A stretch of DNA of 64,000 nt from an uncultured Sulfitobacter sp. (GTDB taxonomy: Bacteria > Pseudomonadota > Alphaproteobacteria > Rhodobacterales > Rhodobacteraceae). Positions 29,835 to 39,693 of this stretch are shown here, piece after piece (the stretch's first letter is position 1; each line of letters begins with the position of its first letter). The DNA lies in NCBI RefSeq assembly GCF_947500075.1, contig NZ_CANMQS010000007.1, positions 124,001-188,000 on the forward strand, read 5' to 3'. Below the pieces are notes generated by a model. It searched no databases. It was not told the DNA's origin and saw only the letters and a list, made by a program, of their open reading frames with translations. The position numbers and the translations under genes were made by a program.

Positions 29835-31387
29835 TTGCGCTGCCCTTGCACGATGCGGTCCAGGATCATCGCGCAGAACAAAATGGCAAAGCCCGCCAGA
29901 ATCCCCTGCCCCACGTTTGCATATTGCAGCGCTTCCAGCACGTCTTCGCCCAAGCCTTTGGCCCCGATCAGGGAGGCCACAACAACCATCGCCAGCGATA
30001 GCATGATCGTCTGGTTGATCCCCGCCCTGATGGACGGGCTGGCGAGCGGCAGATCCACCCGCGTCAGCAGATACCATTTGCTCGCCCCGAAGGAGATCGC
30101 GGCTTCGCGCACGCTTTCCGGCACGCCGCGCAGGCCAAGGACGGTCAGGCGGACAACGGGCGTGCCACCAAAGATCATCGTCACGATAACCGCCGCAGGT
30201 TTCCCAACGCCGAAGAAGGCGATCACCGGCACCATGAAGACGAAGGCAGGCATGGTTTGCATGAAATCCATAATCGGCTGGATGAAAGCGTAAAACCGGG
30301 GCCTGCGCGCTGCGAACATGCCCAGCGGGATGCCAATCACAATCGACAGGCAGGCCGCCGTGCCCAGCAGTGCCAGCGTGGTCATCGCCGCTTCCCAAAA
30401 GCCCAAAAGCCCCATGTAGGCCAGAAACGCGCCTGAGAAAATGGCCGTGCGGATGCCCGCCGTCAGCCAGGTCAGCAGCACAATCAAACTGGCAATTACC
30501 ACCCAGGGGGTCTGCACCAGCACCACTTCCAGCGCGTCCAGCAGCATGCGAATGCCAATGGTCAGCCCGTCAAAGAATGCCTCGCTGTTGCGCACGCACC
30601 AGGCGATGAAATCCTCTACCCCGCTGATGCTGGTCAGGCGGATGTTCGGGTCTGTCGGAAAGTCGCTGAGCAGGGAATAGCGCCCCGGAAAACTGTAGTG
30701 CAGCATCGCGGCCAGCAGGATCAGGCCCATGAAAAGCGCGCTCAGCACGATATGGGTGACCGGCAGGCCCGAGCGCACCGTGCGGTCCGACAGCCATTCC
30801 GAAAACCGCGCCTCAAGCGCCCAGTTGCCGACAACCGCCTGCACGGCCTTGACCACCAGCAGCAAGGCAATGCCCGTTACCACAATCGTCGGACCTTCCG
30901 CAGCGAGCGCCTCGGCCTCTGCCCGAATGCCACCGATGGTTTGCTCAAGCGACTCCACCGTGCGCCGGTAGACGTCGATCTTGTCGGAGTTGTTTTCGAT
31001 GGCAGCGGCCAGCTGCTGACGGCGCAGTTCCAGCGTGCCCTCGATAGAAGCAATCCGCGCCATGGCATCCGCCGCCAGATCCCCGAACAGACCGCGCGCG
31101 ATCTGGACAAAGGCGAGTGTTTCAATGATCAGAAACGGCAGCGCCCATGACCACAACCCGCGGGCCCCGAACCACACCGGGCCAAAAAGCCCCGCCATCA
31201 GGTTGAAGGTGGCCGTGAACCGGGAGGACGCGCCGATCTTGTCAAAATTGGCGATGTAATAGTCCGGGCTGGTGCGCACGAAGGTGCGGATGTTCTCGCG
31301 CCTTTCGGCGGCATAGGCCAGTGCGGCTTCGCTTTCGGTGTCTTCCAGCGGGTTCGCGCCCCGTGTCGGTGCATCGGTTGCAGTCAT
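29831..31387 (-). CDS. ABC transporter permease (glycine betaine/proline ProW family) with long N-terminal extension
   Basis: C-terminal half VPESVREAAISFGASKWYLLTRVDLPLASPSIRAGINQTIMLSLAMVVVASLIGAKGLGEDVLEAL; 518 aa. Confidence 0.9.
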   Translation of the reverse strand: MTATDAPTRGANPLEDTESEAALAYAAERRENIRTFVRTSPDYYIANFDKIGASSRFTATFNLMAGLFGPVWFGARGLWSWALPFLIIETLAFVQIARGLFGDLAADAMARIASIEGTLELRRQQLAAAIENNSDKIDVYRRTVESLEQTIGGIRAEAEALAAEGPTIVVTGIALLLVVKAVQAVVGNWALEARFSEWLSDRTVRSGLPVTHIVLSALFMGLILLAAMLHYSFPGRYSLLSDFPTDPNIRLTSISGVEDFIAWCVRNSEAFFDGLTIGIRMLLDALEVVLVQTPWVVIASLIVLLTWLTAGIRTAIFSGAFLAYMGLLGFWEAAMTTLALLGTAACLSIVIGIPLGMFAARRPRFYAFIQPIMDFMQTMPAFVFMVPVIAFFGVGKPAAVIVTMIFGGTPVVRLTVLGLRGVPESVREAAISFGASKWYLLTRVDLPLASPSIRAGINQTIMLSLAMVVVASLIGAKGLGEDVLEALQYANVGQGILAGFAILFCAMILDRIVQGQRK

Positions 31388-32439
31388 GATACTTCAGTTC
31401 CTTCGATCACGGTGCGCAGCAGGTCCGCGCGGGTGATGACGCCGACATCCGTGCCGTTCTCCTCCACCAGAATGCCTGCGCTGGTGTCGATTGCCAGATT
31501 GATCAACGTGCTCAGGGTTTCACTGCCATCCACGCGCGGGGCATCAGCGGGCACCGGCCCGTTTTCGGCCAGATATTTCTCCAGCGGCTGCATCACGGCA
31601 TGGGCGTGCACCACCTTCAGGCGGGAAATTCCGGCAACGAAGTCCGCGACGTAGTCGTCAGCGGGGTTCATCACGATCTCTTCGGCGGTGCCGGTCTGCA
31701 CCAGACGGCCATCACGCATGATCGCGATGCGGTCCCCGATGCGCACGGCTTCGTCCAGGTCGTGGGTGATGAAAACGGTGGTCTTTTTGAGGATCTTCGA
31801 CAGGCGGATGAACTCATCCTGCAACTGACGACGAATGAGCGGATCAAGCGCGCTGAACGGCTCATCCATCAAGAGCACATCCGGGTTTGCGGCCAGGGCG
31901 CGCGCCAGTCCGACCCGCTGCTGCATCCCGCCTGACAGCTCGTGGGCGAACTTTGCGCCCCATGCACCCAATTCCACAATATCAAGGATCGCCGCCGCCT
32001 GCCGCATCCGGTCGTTCTTGCTGACCTGTCGGATTTCCAGCGGCATCGCCACATTGTCCAGCACCGACCGGTGCGGCATCAGTGCGAAATTCTGAAACAC
32101 CATGCCGATTTTCTGATTGCGGAAGGACTGAAGCTCTTTGGGGCCCAGACCCATGACGTCTGTCCCTTCAATCTCGATCTTGCCGTCTGTTGGTTCGAGC
32201 AAGCGGTTGAAGTGGCGCACCAGCGTGGATTTCCCACTGCCAGACAGACCCATGATGCAGAAGATCTCACCCCGGTTGACGGACAGGCTGACGTCGGCCA
32301 CGCCGACCACCGCATTGTATTTGGCCAAGACCTGCGGCTTGTCGAGCCCCTCTTCACGGATCGCGCGCAGCGCGTCCAGGGGGCGGGCGCCAAAGATCTT
32401 CCAAACGTTTGAAATTTCAATAACGGTATCGTCACGCAT
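31384..32439 (-). CDS. ABC transporter ATP-binding protein (glycine betaine/proline ProV family)
   Basis: GLSGSGKSTLVRHFNRLLEPT, HELSGGMQQRVGLARALAANPDVLLMDEPFSALDPLIRRQLQDE, C-terminal CBS-like region. Confidence 0.93.
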   Translation of the reverse strand: MRDDTVIEISNVWKIFGARPLDALRAIREEGLDKPQVLAKYNAVVGVADVSLSVNRGEIFCIMGLSGSGKSTLVRHFNRLLEPTDGKIEIEGTDVMGLGPKELQSFRNQKIGMVFQNFALMPHRSVLDNVAMPLEIRQVSKNDRMRQAAAILDIVELGAWGAKFAHELSGGMQQRVGLARALAANPDVLLMDEPFSALDPLIRRQLQDEFIRLSKILKKTTVFITHDLDEAVRIGDRIAIMRDGRLVQTGTAEEIVMNPADDYVADFVAGISRLKVVHAHAVMQPLEKYLAENGPVPADAPRVDGSETLSTLINLAIDTSAGILVEENGTDVGVITRADLLRTVIEGTEVS

Positions 32440-32484
32440 AACAGGGCACTTCCATGAAAGGGGCGATAGGCCGGTGTTTCCATA

Positions 32485-32517
32485 TGCCGGGGCCCCAAAC
32501 GGGTCGGGGCCCCGGCA
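32485..32517 (-). terminator. Strong intercistronic hairpin between binding-protein and ATPase genes (no U tract; mRNA stabiliser/attenuator)
   Basis: TGCCGGGGCCCC-AAACGGGTC-GGGGCCCCGGCA, 12-bp perfect stem. Confidence 0.65.
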
Positions 32518-32536
32518 ATGTCATTGGGCGTTCAGA

Positions 32537-33499
32537 TCAAAGACCCAGCCACGCATCGACGCGATCCGGGTTCGCCTCAACCCATTCGCGCGCAACCTCG
32601 GCAGGCTCACGGCCCTTGCCGCTGATTTCATAGGCAAAACCACTGACATCATCTGCTGTCAGGGAAAAGCGGCTGAAGAATTCGGCAATCGCCGGGGACC
32701 GATCCTCAAGGGAGTTGGACCATGCGATCTGCACCTCTTTCAGCGCATCCTTGGTGGCAACGCTGGATTTCTCATACCAGTCGGCGTCATCGGAAGGCTG
32801 GATCATGGTATATTTGGCAGGATCAAAAGTCGGCTCGGTCAGCATCTCGACATCGAACATGAACCAGACCGCGTGGGGCTTGTAGCAATAGAAGGCATAG
32901 CCTTCGCCCTTGGCGATGCTGTCCTTGATCCGCGCGGTCTTTACGCTTTCCTCAGCCCGGACGGGCTCAATGAAATCAAGCAGGCCATAGTCACGGGTCT
33001 TGACCTCGTTCACATTGGCCGACGCCCAGCCGGGGGCGCCGATCCACATCTCGCCTTTGCCGTTGCCATCGCTGTCCATCAATGCGGCCACATCCGGGCG
33101 GCCCAGATCGGCAATGTCGGTGATATTGTTGGCCGACGCGAAATCCTTGGACACGCAGAAGCCCTGATTGCCCTCATAGGGGTTGGAGGACAGGGTCACG
33201 GTGCCAGCTTCATCGACGTATTTCTTGGTGAAGCTTTCCTGGTTTGGCAGCCAGACATCGGGGTGCACGTCGATGTCGCCTTTGCCCTGATCCATCGCCT
33301 GAAAGATCGTGGCGTTGTTGCCGGGGACATATTCAACCGTGCCGCCGATGCGCATTTCAACCACAGCGCCCAGAAGGTGGGCAATGGCCTGTGCACCGGT
33401 CCATGTGGGAACGCCGATCTTGACTTCTTCCGCGGCAAAAGCAGGCGTGCTCAGTGCCGCCAGCAAGGTTGCTGTTACAAGTGATTTTCTAAGTGACAT
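32537..33499 (-). CDS. ABC transporter substrate-binding protein (ProX/OpuAC family)
   Basis: Signal peptide MSLRKSLVTATLLAALSTPAFA; EEVKIGVPTWTGAQAIAHLLGAVVE, GKGDIDVHPDVWLPNQ. Confidence 0.9.
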   Translation of the reverse strand: MSLRKSLVTATLLAALSTPAFAAEEVKIGVPTWTGAQAIAHLLGAVVEMRIGGTVEYVPGNNATIFQAMDQGKGDIDVHPDVWLPNQESFTKKYVDEAGTVTLSSNPYEGNQGFCVSKDFASANNITDIADLGRPDVAALMDSDGNGKGEMWIGAPGWASANVNEVKTRDYGLLDFIEPVRAEESVKTARIKDSIAKGEGYAFYCYKPHAVWFMFDVEMLTEPTFDPAKYTMIQPSDDADWYEKSSVATKDALKEVQIAWSNSLEDRSPAIAEFFSRFSLTADDVSGFAYEISGKGREPAEVAREWVEANPDRVDAWLGL

Positions 33500-33532
33500 A
33501 TGGTGGTTCTCCTTGTTGGTACGTTTTTGTTT

Positions 33533-34575
33533 TTAGTCGGTATATCCCGGCAATCCAAAGGTATCGGGATAGCCGAACAGGGCTGCACTGCCGCCCGTGT
33601 GCAAAAAGACGACATTGTCCATTCCGTCGAAATAGCCCTTTCGGATTTGGTCAATCAGACCGTCCAGCCCCTTGCCGGAATACACCGGATCAAAAAGCAG
33701 GCCTTCGGTCTGCGCCAGCAGCTTGACCGCTTCGATCATGCCGTCTGTCGGCAGGCCGTAGCCGGGGCCGACGTAGTTGCAGTTGGCCCGCACCGCGCTG
33801 CGGTCGATCTGAACGCCTGTGCCCAGATATTGCGCCGTGCGTTCGGCAAGATCAAAGACCATCTGCTCCTGCTTTTCCTGCGGGGCCCGGACGCCGATCC
33901 CCAGCAGATGGATGTCGCTTTGCAGCGCGGCCAGACCGGCAACCAGCCCGGCCTGCGTGCCGGAACTGCCTGTCGCGTGCACAAGCGCGTCAATGTTCAG
34001 GCCAATCCCTGCGGCTTGCTCCACCAGTTCACGGGCGCAATTGACATATCCAAGCGCGCCGATGGGGTTTGAGCCGCCGCCGGGGATGATGTAGGGGACC
34101 TTGCCGTCCTGAAGCAGGCTCTCGGCCAGCACCTCCATCTCGGCATTCATATCCGTCCCACCGCCGCGTTTGGAAATCGACGCGCCGTGCAATTGATCCA
34201 GCAACACATTGCCGTTCAGATTGTAATCTGGCTCATTCGACCCGGTGCGGTCTTCCAGCAGGATGTGGCAGGCCATCCCCAACTTTGCCGCCGCCGCTGT
34301 GGTCTGGCGCGCATGGTTGGACTGTGTCGCCCCTTGGGTGATGATCGTATCCGCCCCCTGCTTTTGCGCGTCCGCCATCAGGAATTCCAGCTTGCGCGTC
34401 TTGTTCCCGCCCGAAGAGAGCCCCGTGCAATCGTCGCGTTTGACCCACAGGCGCGGGCCACCCAGCATCTCGCTCAGACGGTCCATCGGTTCCAGCGGGG
34501 TCGGCAAATGACCCAGACGCACCTTGGGGAATCTCGCCAGCGCAATCGACAGGTCCTTGCACTTGCTGAGTGTCA
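33533..34575 (-). CDS. PLP-dependent L-cysteate sulfo-lyase / D-cysteine desulfhydrase family enzyme
   Basis: [70 protein letters not shown]; start uncertain (in-frame starts also upstream to about 34627). Confidence 0.85.
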
Positions 34576-34708
34576 TTTCAGGAGAGGTTCCAGCGTCGCT
34601 CGCGGAAAGCTGATCAGAATCGGTCACGCATTTGCATCCTTGAATGGGGGTCAGGCAAAGTGTGGCGAAGGTAGATGCAGAAAAATAATGCCAATTCGTC
34701 AGGCTGCC

Positions 34709-34723
34709 CATACAAATAGTATG
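34709..34723. promoter_or_regulatory. Candidate LysR-type operator
   Basis: CATAC-AAATA-GTATG perfect palindrome in divergent intergenic region. Confidence 0.4.
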
Positions 34724-34742
34724 AGCAATAGGGAGATCTACC

Positions 34743-35636
34743 ATGGACATGCGATGGCTGGACGATGTGTTGGTCCTTCTGGAGGAAGGAAACATGACCC
34801 GCGCCGCCGCGCGGCGCAACATCACCCAGCCCGCGTTTTCGCGGCGCATTCGCAGCTTTGAAGACTGGCTGGGGGTGAGCGTTCTGGACCGCGGCACCAA
34901 CCGGGTTGAACTGCGGCCCTCCCTTCGGTCCAACGAAGCGGAAATCCGCGCCCTCGTACAACGGCTGCGCGATCTGCGCGGCAAGATTGCGCATTTTGAC
35001 CCGGCAAGCTCCACGATCTCGATCGCCGCACAACACGCGCCGGTGTTCTCCACCTTCCCTGACATGGCCCTGCGCGCCAAACGCAGCTTTCCGGCGCTCA
35101 GGTTCCGCATGCGGGCGGGCAACCTGCGCGATTGCGTCACGCTCTTCCTGCGCGGCGATGTCAGCATGCTGCTGTGCTACGAATCCGCCAATGCAGGCCC
35201 GCTGCCCTTTGGGCAAAGCATCCGGAGGGAGCTTTGGGGATTTGACTACCTCATCCCGGTGGTGGGCGGTGCCTTGCGTTACACAGTCAGAGGCAATCAG
35301 GAATTGCCGGAAAACACACCCGCTGTCATCTATCCCGAAAACAGCTACTTCGGCGAAGTGCTGAAACAAGGCGAACGGCCCTTCGGCACCCAAGGCCATG
35401 CCGCAAACCCGGCCTGCGAAACGGCTTTCTCCAGCGGGATCAAGGAGCTGGTGCTGAACGGCATCGGCATCGGTTGGCTGCCCTACAGCATGGTCTACCG
35501 GGAGGTGGAAGCGGGGGAGCTTATCTCTCTGGGCAACAGCTATGGCAAGGAGCCGCTGGAAGTCGCCGTCTATGCGGACACCACAGATGAGATGTCCGTT
35601 GCATTGCTGGATGTCTGGAAGGTTGGCGCGCGGTAG
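34743..35636 (+). CDS. LysR family transcriptional regulator
   Basis: [55 protein letters not shown]. Confidence 0.92.
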   Translation: MDMRWLDDVLVLLEEGNMTRAAARRNITQPAFSRRIRSFEDWLGVSVLDRGTNRVELRPSLRSNEAEIRALVQRLRDLRGKIAHFDPASSTISIAAQHAPVFSTFPDMALRAKRSFPALRFRMRAGNLRDCVTLFLRGDVSMLLCYESANAGPLPFGQSIRRELWGFDYLIPVVGGALRYTVRGNQELPENTPAVIYPENSYFGEVLKQGERPFGTQGHAANPACETAFSSGIKELVLNGIGIGWLPYSMVYREVEAGELISLGNSYGKEPLEVAVYADTTDEMSVALLDVWKVGAR

Positions 35637-35643
35637 CTGGGCG

Positions 35644-36513
35644 TTACGCAACCGGCGGGCGGCGGTGCTCACTGGCCAGCAAACCACATCCCACAATGAT
35701 CACAGCCCCGATCAGCGCGCGGGCGGAGACGACTTCCGAAAAGACGAAGTACCCAACCACAACCGCGAACAGAATGCGCAGGTAAGGGAATGTCGCCAAA
35801 GCCGACACTTCCCCAAACCGGTAGGCCTCAACCGTCAGCAACATGCCAAGCGTGCCAAGCGCCCCTGCCGTCAAAAGCAGCGCACCATCCTGCCAACTGA
35901 CGCCGGTCCAGCCAATGATCGCACCGGGCAAAGTGCCCAGACTGGCCACCAACCCGATCCAGAACATGATCGTGGCGGTATGATCCGTGCGCGCCAGCAC
36001 CCGGTTCTGAAAGATCAGGATCGCCGCTGCAAAGGCCGAACACAGGCCAAAGATCACCCCCGGCGCCACGCTGAACCCATTCACGCCACTGGCCAGCACC
36101 ACCCCTGCGAACCCGACCAATGTGGTCAGGCCGCGCGTCAGTCCAATCCGTTCGCCCAGAACAAAGGGCGCAAGCGCGACGACAAAAAGGGAGGTCGTGA
36201 AGGTCAGTGTGGAGGCAAGGGCAAGATCAAGTTGCAGGAAGCTTGCATAATAGAGCCACCAGCAGATCAGGCTGGTCAGCCCGCGTATGATCAGCTTGGG
36301 CCAGCGGGCGGAGGCAAAAAGCGTTGGGTTTTTGACCGCAATCCAAAGCGCCACAATGACAAGCTGGCAGAGCGAGCGGACAAAGATGATCAGCGCAAAA
36401 GGCACCTCCGGATCCAGAAACCGCAGCGCTGTCACATCAGCGGTGAAAACACCGGCAGCAGCCACCAGCAACACCGCCCCGTAACGGTTGTTGATGGCTT
36501 CCCCGCCGGTCAC
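35644..36513 (-). CDS. DMT/EamA family transporter
   Basis: About 10 TM segments; DVTALRFLDPEVPFALIIFVRSLCQL, EVSALATFPYLRILFAVVVGYFVFSEVVSARALIGAVIIVGCGL. Confidence 0.85.
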   Translation of the reverse strand: MTGGEAINNRYGAVLLVAAAGVFTADVTALRFLDPEVPFALIIFVRSLCQLVIVALWIAVKNPTLFASARWPKLIIRGLTSLICWWLYYASFLQLDLALASTLTFTTSLFVVALAPFVLGERIGLTRGLTTLVGFAGVVLASGVNGFSVAPGVIFGLCSAFAAAILIFQNRVLARTDHTATIMFWIGLVASLGTLPGAIIGWTGVSWQDGALLLTAGALGTLGMLLTVEAYRFGEVSALATFPYLRILFAVVVGYFVFSEVVSARALIGAVIIVGCGLLASEHRRPPVA

Positions 36514-37922
36514 CCGCGTCTGTAGGGTTTGAAGGCTGCCGGGGCGATCTGTGCGATCTGGCGCATGATGCGCACCCAGGCCGCCAGCCCGTCAGAAATG
36601 GACGAAAGCCGGAAAAACTCGTTCGGCGCATGAAAGTTCTCATCCGACAGCGCAAATGAGAACATGACCGTATCAAGCCCAAGAATCCGGGAGACGATTT
36701 CGGTCAGAGGCAGGGACGCACCGATGCGCACCTTCAGCGGCGTCTGCCCCGTGGTATGCTCCAGCGCAGCCACAGCCGCCGCCAACAGCGGGTGATCTTT
36801 GGGCACCGCATAGGCACCACCCTGCCCCCGATCCGCGTATATCTCCACGGTGGCACCGGGCGGCACCTGCGCCTTGAGATGCGTGATGACCGCCTGTTTG
36901 GCCCGCTCCGGGTCCTGCCCCGGCACCAGCCGCATCGTCAGTTTGGCAAAGGCCTCATTCGGGATCACGGTTTTGGACCCCGCGCCGGTATAGCCGCCCC
37001 ACATCCCATTCACATCCACCGTCGGGCGCATCCACAGCCGTTCAAGCGTGGAATAGCCCGCTTCGCCGTGGGGCACGGCACCGATGGCATCAAAGGCCGT
37101 GTCTTCGTCGTAAGGGATTGCCGCAATTTCATCCCGCTCAGCCTCTGTCGGCTCCGCCACGCCGTCATAGAATCCGGGCGCTGTGATATGCCCCTGCGCA
37201 TCATGCAGCCCCGCGATCAGCCCTGACAGCACATGCAGCGGATTGGCCACGATGCCCCCGAAACGGCCCGAGTGCAGGTCTTGCGCCGCAGTCTGTACCC
37301 GCACTTCAAATCCGGCATTCCCCCGCGAACCGACATTCAGCGCCACGATATCAGGCCGCCACCGCGCCCCATCCGCCGACAGTACCGCATCGGCGGCCAG
37401 CAGATCACGGTGCCTCTCCAGAATGCCGGGCAGCGATGGAGATCCGGTTTCTTCTTCCCCTTCGATCAGCAGTTTGACGTTGATCGGCAATTTCCCCTCG
37501 ACCGCGACAAACGCCGCAAGCGTGTCGAGCGCAATCATCATCGGACCCTTGTCGTCCGAAATCCCGCGCCCATAGAGCCTGCCGTCCCGTTCCGTGGCCT
37601 CAAAGGGTGGCGTCTCCCACTTGTCCAGCGGGTCAGAAGGCTGCACGTCATAATGCGCGTAGACAAGGATCGTCGGCGTGCCCGGCGCATCCAGCCGTTC
37701 GGCATAGATCGCAGGCTGACCGCTGCCGTCCGGCGGTGTCAGGCGCTGCCGGCTGTCGAAACCCATCGCATCCAGCCGCGCTTCGATGATCCGCCGTGCG
37801 TCTTCCATCCCTTGCGCCATGGCAGGGTCCGCCCCTACGGAGGGACAGGCAACAAGCGCTTTGAGCGCGTCGATCAACTGCGGCTGCCGGTCCAGCGCAT
37901 GTGCAAGAACAGGGTCGGTCAT
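36510..37922 (-). CDS. M20 family metallopeptidase/dipeptidase
   Basis: ILVYAHYDVQPSDPLDKWETPPFEATERDGRLYGRGISDDKGP, LLIEGEEETGSPSL. Confidence 0.92.
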   Translation of the reverse strand: MTDPVLAHALDRQPQLIDALKALVACPSVGADPAMAQGMEDARRIIEARLDAMGFDSRQRLTPPDGSGQPAIYAERLDAPGTPTILVYAHYDVQPSDPLDKWETPPFEATERDGRLYGRGISDDKGPMMIALDTLAAFVAVEGKLPINVKLLIEGEEETGSPSLPGILERHRDLLAADAVLSADGARWRPDIVALNVGSRGNAGFEVRVQTAAQDLHSGRFGGIVANPLHVLSGLIAGLHDAQGHITAPGFYDGVAEPTEAERDEIAAIPYDEDTAFDAIGAVPHGEAGYSTLERLWMRPTVDVNGMWGGYTGAGSKTVIPNEAFAKLTMRLVPGQDPERAKQAVITHLKAQVPPGATVEIYADRGQGGAYAVPKDHPLLAAAVAALEHTTGQTPLKVRIGASLPLTEIVSRILGLDTVMFSFALSDENFHAPNEFFRLSSISDGLAAWVRIMRQIAQIAPAAFKPYRRG

Positions 37923-37933
37923 TTCGTCTCTCT

Positions 37934-38677
37934 TCAGGTTATGCCGCCATCCACGCTCAGGATCTGGCCGCTGATCCATCCGGCTTCCTGCGCCGTCAGG
38001 AACGCGGCGGCGGCGGCGATGTCCTCGGGCGTGCCAAGCCTGCGGGTATGGATACGACCCACAAGCTGGGCCTGCCCTTCCGGACCATATGCGTCCCACT
38101 GGCGCTGGGTGGCGGGGTTGGATAGGACAAATCCCGGCGCAATGGAGTTGACCGTAATGCCATGCGGCCCAAGCTCTAAACTCAGCTGTTTGGTCAGCCC
38201 CACCAGCGCATGTTTGGCCGCCGTATAGGCATGAATACCCGTCAGACTGGGGCGCAGTCCGGCACCGGAACTGATGGTAACAATCCGCCCCCAATGGGCC
38301 GCTTTCATCGCAGGCACCAGCGCTTGGGACAGATAGAGGGACGCATCCACATTTACCGCAAAGATGCTGCGCCACGCGTCAGGGTCGACATCCTCCAGCG
38401 GCGTGCCCACCTGATTGCGCACCCCGCCTGCGGCATTCACAAGAATGCTCGGATCGCCGTGATCCAACGCTATTTCACGCCCCATTTCCTTGACCGCGGC
38501 CGGATCACCCAGATCGGCACCCACCGCAGGAAGCTCCAAACGCTCCGCCGCCACATCAAGAGCCTCACCCCGCAGATCACTGACGACAACCTTGGCCCCG
38601 TCCGCTGCCAGCCGGGTGGCGATGGCCGCACCGATACCGCCCACAACGCCGGTCACCAAGGCGGTACGGGCGCTCAC
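37934..38677 (-). CDS. SDR family oxidoreductase
   Basis: ALVTGVVGGIGAAIATRLAADGAKVVVSDL; YTAAKHALVGLTKQLSLELGPHGITVNSIAPGFV. Confidence 0.92.
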   Translation of the reverse strand: MSARTALVTGVVGGIGAAIATRLAADGAKVVVSDLRGEALDVAAERLELPAVGADLGDPAAVKEMGREIALDHGDPSILVNAAGGVRNQVGTPLEDVDPDAWRSIFAVNVDASLYLSQALVPAMKAAHWGRIVTISSGAGLRPSLTGIHAYTAAKHALVGLTKQLSLELGPHGITVNSIAPGFVLSNPATQRQWDAYGPEGQAQLVGRIHTRRLGTPEDIAAAAAFLTAQEAGWISGQILSVDGGIT

Positions 38678-39693
38678 CCGATCACCTTGGTCAGTTCATG
38701 GAAGGTCTCGACCGACATCTCGCGGCGGCCCTCTTCAATATCATGGATCAGCGCGACCAGCCTGTGCAGCAGTGGCGCATCAATACCGTGCCCGGCCGCA
38801 ATCTGCGCAACCGCACCCACCTGCGGGTCCACTTCGGTCTTGCGTTTGCGCACGGCAAGGTCGCGGTAGATACCGGTGTGGGTCTTGGCGGTCTTGGCGT
38901 TGAATGCCGCCAGATCCGCAAGGCTCCGCAGCGCTGCGGCATCCCCGGCGCCGGGCATGAAGGCACTTGGATCAAATCCGTTGAACGGCTTGGGGTCCAC
39001 CCCTTCGGCCACCGCCGTCCGCATCACCTCCCGCGCCAGCCCCATCAGGGCGGGCCCCCGTTCGGGGTCGGCAAAGTTCTCTGTCATACTGTCCGGCGTC
39101 AGGGCCGTTGCAAACAGCATCGCACCGTAGCCGAGCTTGCCCCACAGATACGCCCAGATGTCTTCGGTCAGCACCGCCTCCGGCTCAAACACCTGCAACA
39201 ACTTGTGCATGCCCGCCGTGCGGTCTTGCGGCGGCCCTGCGGCCTCTCCCACCACAACCGCGCCGCGGTTGCCAAACAGGATGCGCCCCGGACCGATCCA
39301 GTCGGCACCGTAGTTCACAAAAGCCCCCATCGTGCGGGCCACCCCGATGTGGCGGGCAATCACATGTTCATTCAACCCGTTCTGCGCAGACAGCACATAC
39401 CCGTCTTCAGCCAGATGCGGCGTCAATTGCGCCAGCGCGGCCTCCGTCGCCTGCGCCTTCACGGCCAGCACAATGCGGCTGTAGCTGCCTTCCAACTGGT
39501 CCGGCGTCACGCAGGGCACCACTTGGGTGAATGCCGCAACCGGGCCTTCAATCACCAGACCGGTGGTGGCGCAGGCCCTGACATGCTCGGGTACAATATC
39601 AACCATCAGAACCGGTACACCGGCGCGCGCCCAATAGGCCCCAAGGATCCCGCCAATCGCGCCCGCGCCCCAGATCAGAACCGGATCATCCAT
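38674..39693 (-). CDS. Ketopantoate reductase (ApbA/PanE) family protein
   Basis: VLIWGAGAIGGILGAYWARAGVPVLMVDIVPEHVRA; SAQNGLNE; KLGYGAM. Confidence 0.87.
   Translation of the reverse strand: MDDPVLIWGAGAIGGILGAYWARAGVPVLMVDIVPEHVRACATTGLVIEGPVAAFTQVVPCVTPDQLEGSYSRIVLAVKAQATEAALAQLTPHLAEDGYVLSAQNGLNEHVIARHIGVARTMGAFVNYGADWIGPGRILFGNRGAVVVGEAAGPPQDRTAGMHKLLQVFEPEAVLTEDIWAYLWGKLGYGAMLFATALTPDSMTENFADPERGPALMGLAREVMRTAVAEGVDPKPFNGFDPSAFMPGAGDAAALRSLADLAAFNAKTAKTHTGIYRDLAVRKRKTEVDPQVGAVAQIAAGHGIDAPLLHRLVALIHDIEEGRREMSVETFHELTKVIG

Noticed and set aside
29835-30398. 430-aa ORF 29106-30398 as one hydrolase
   Set aside because: Upstream part is out-of-frame within the ProW-like permease; the hydrolase fold begins at the GTG at 29834
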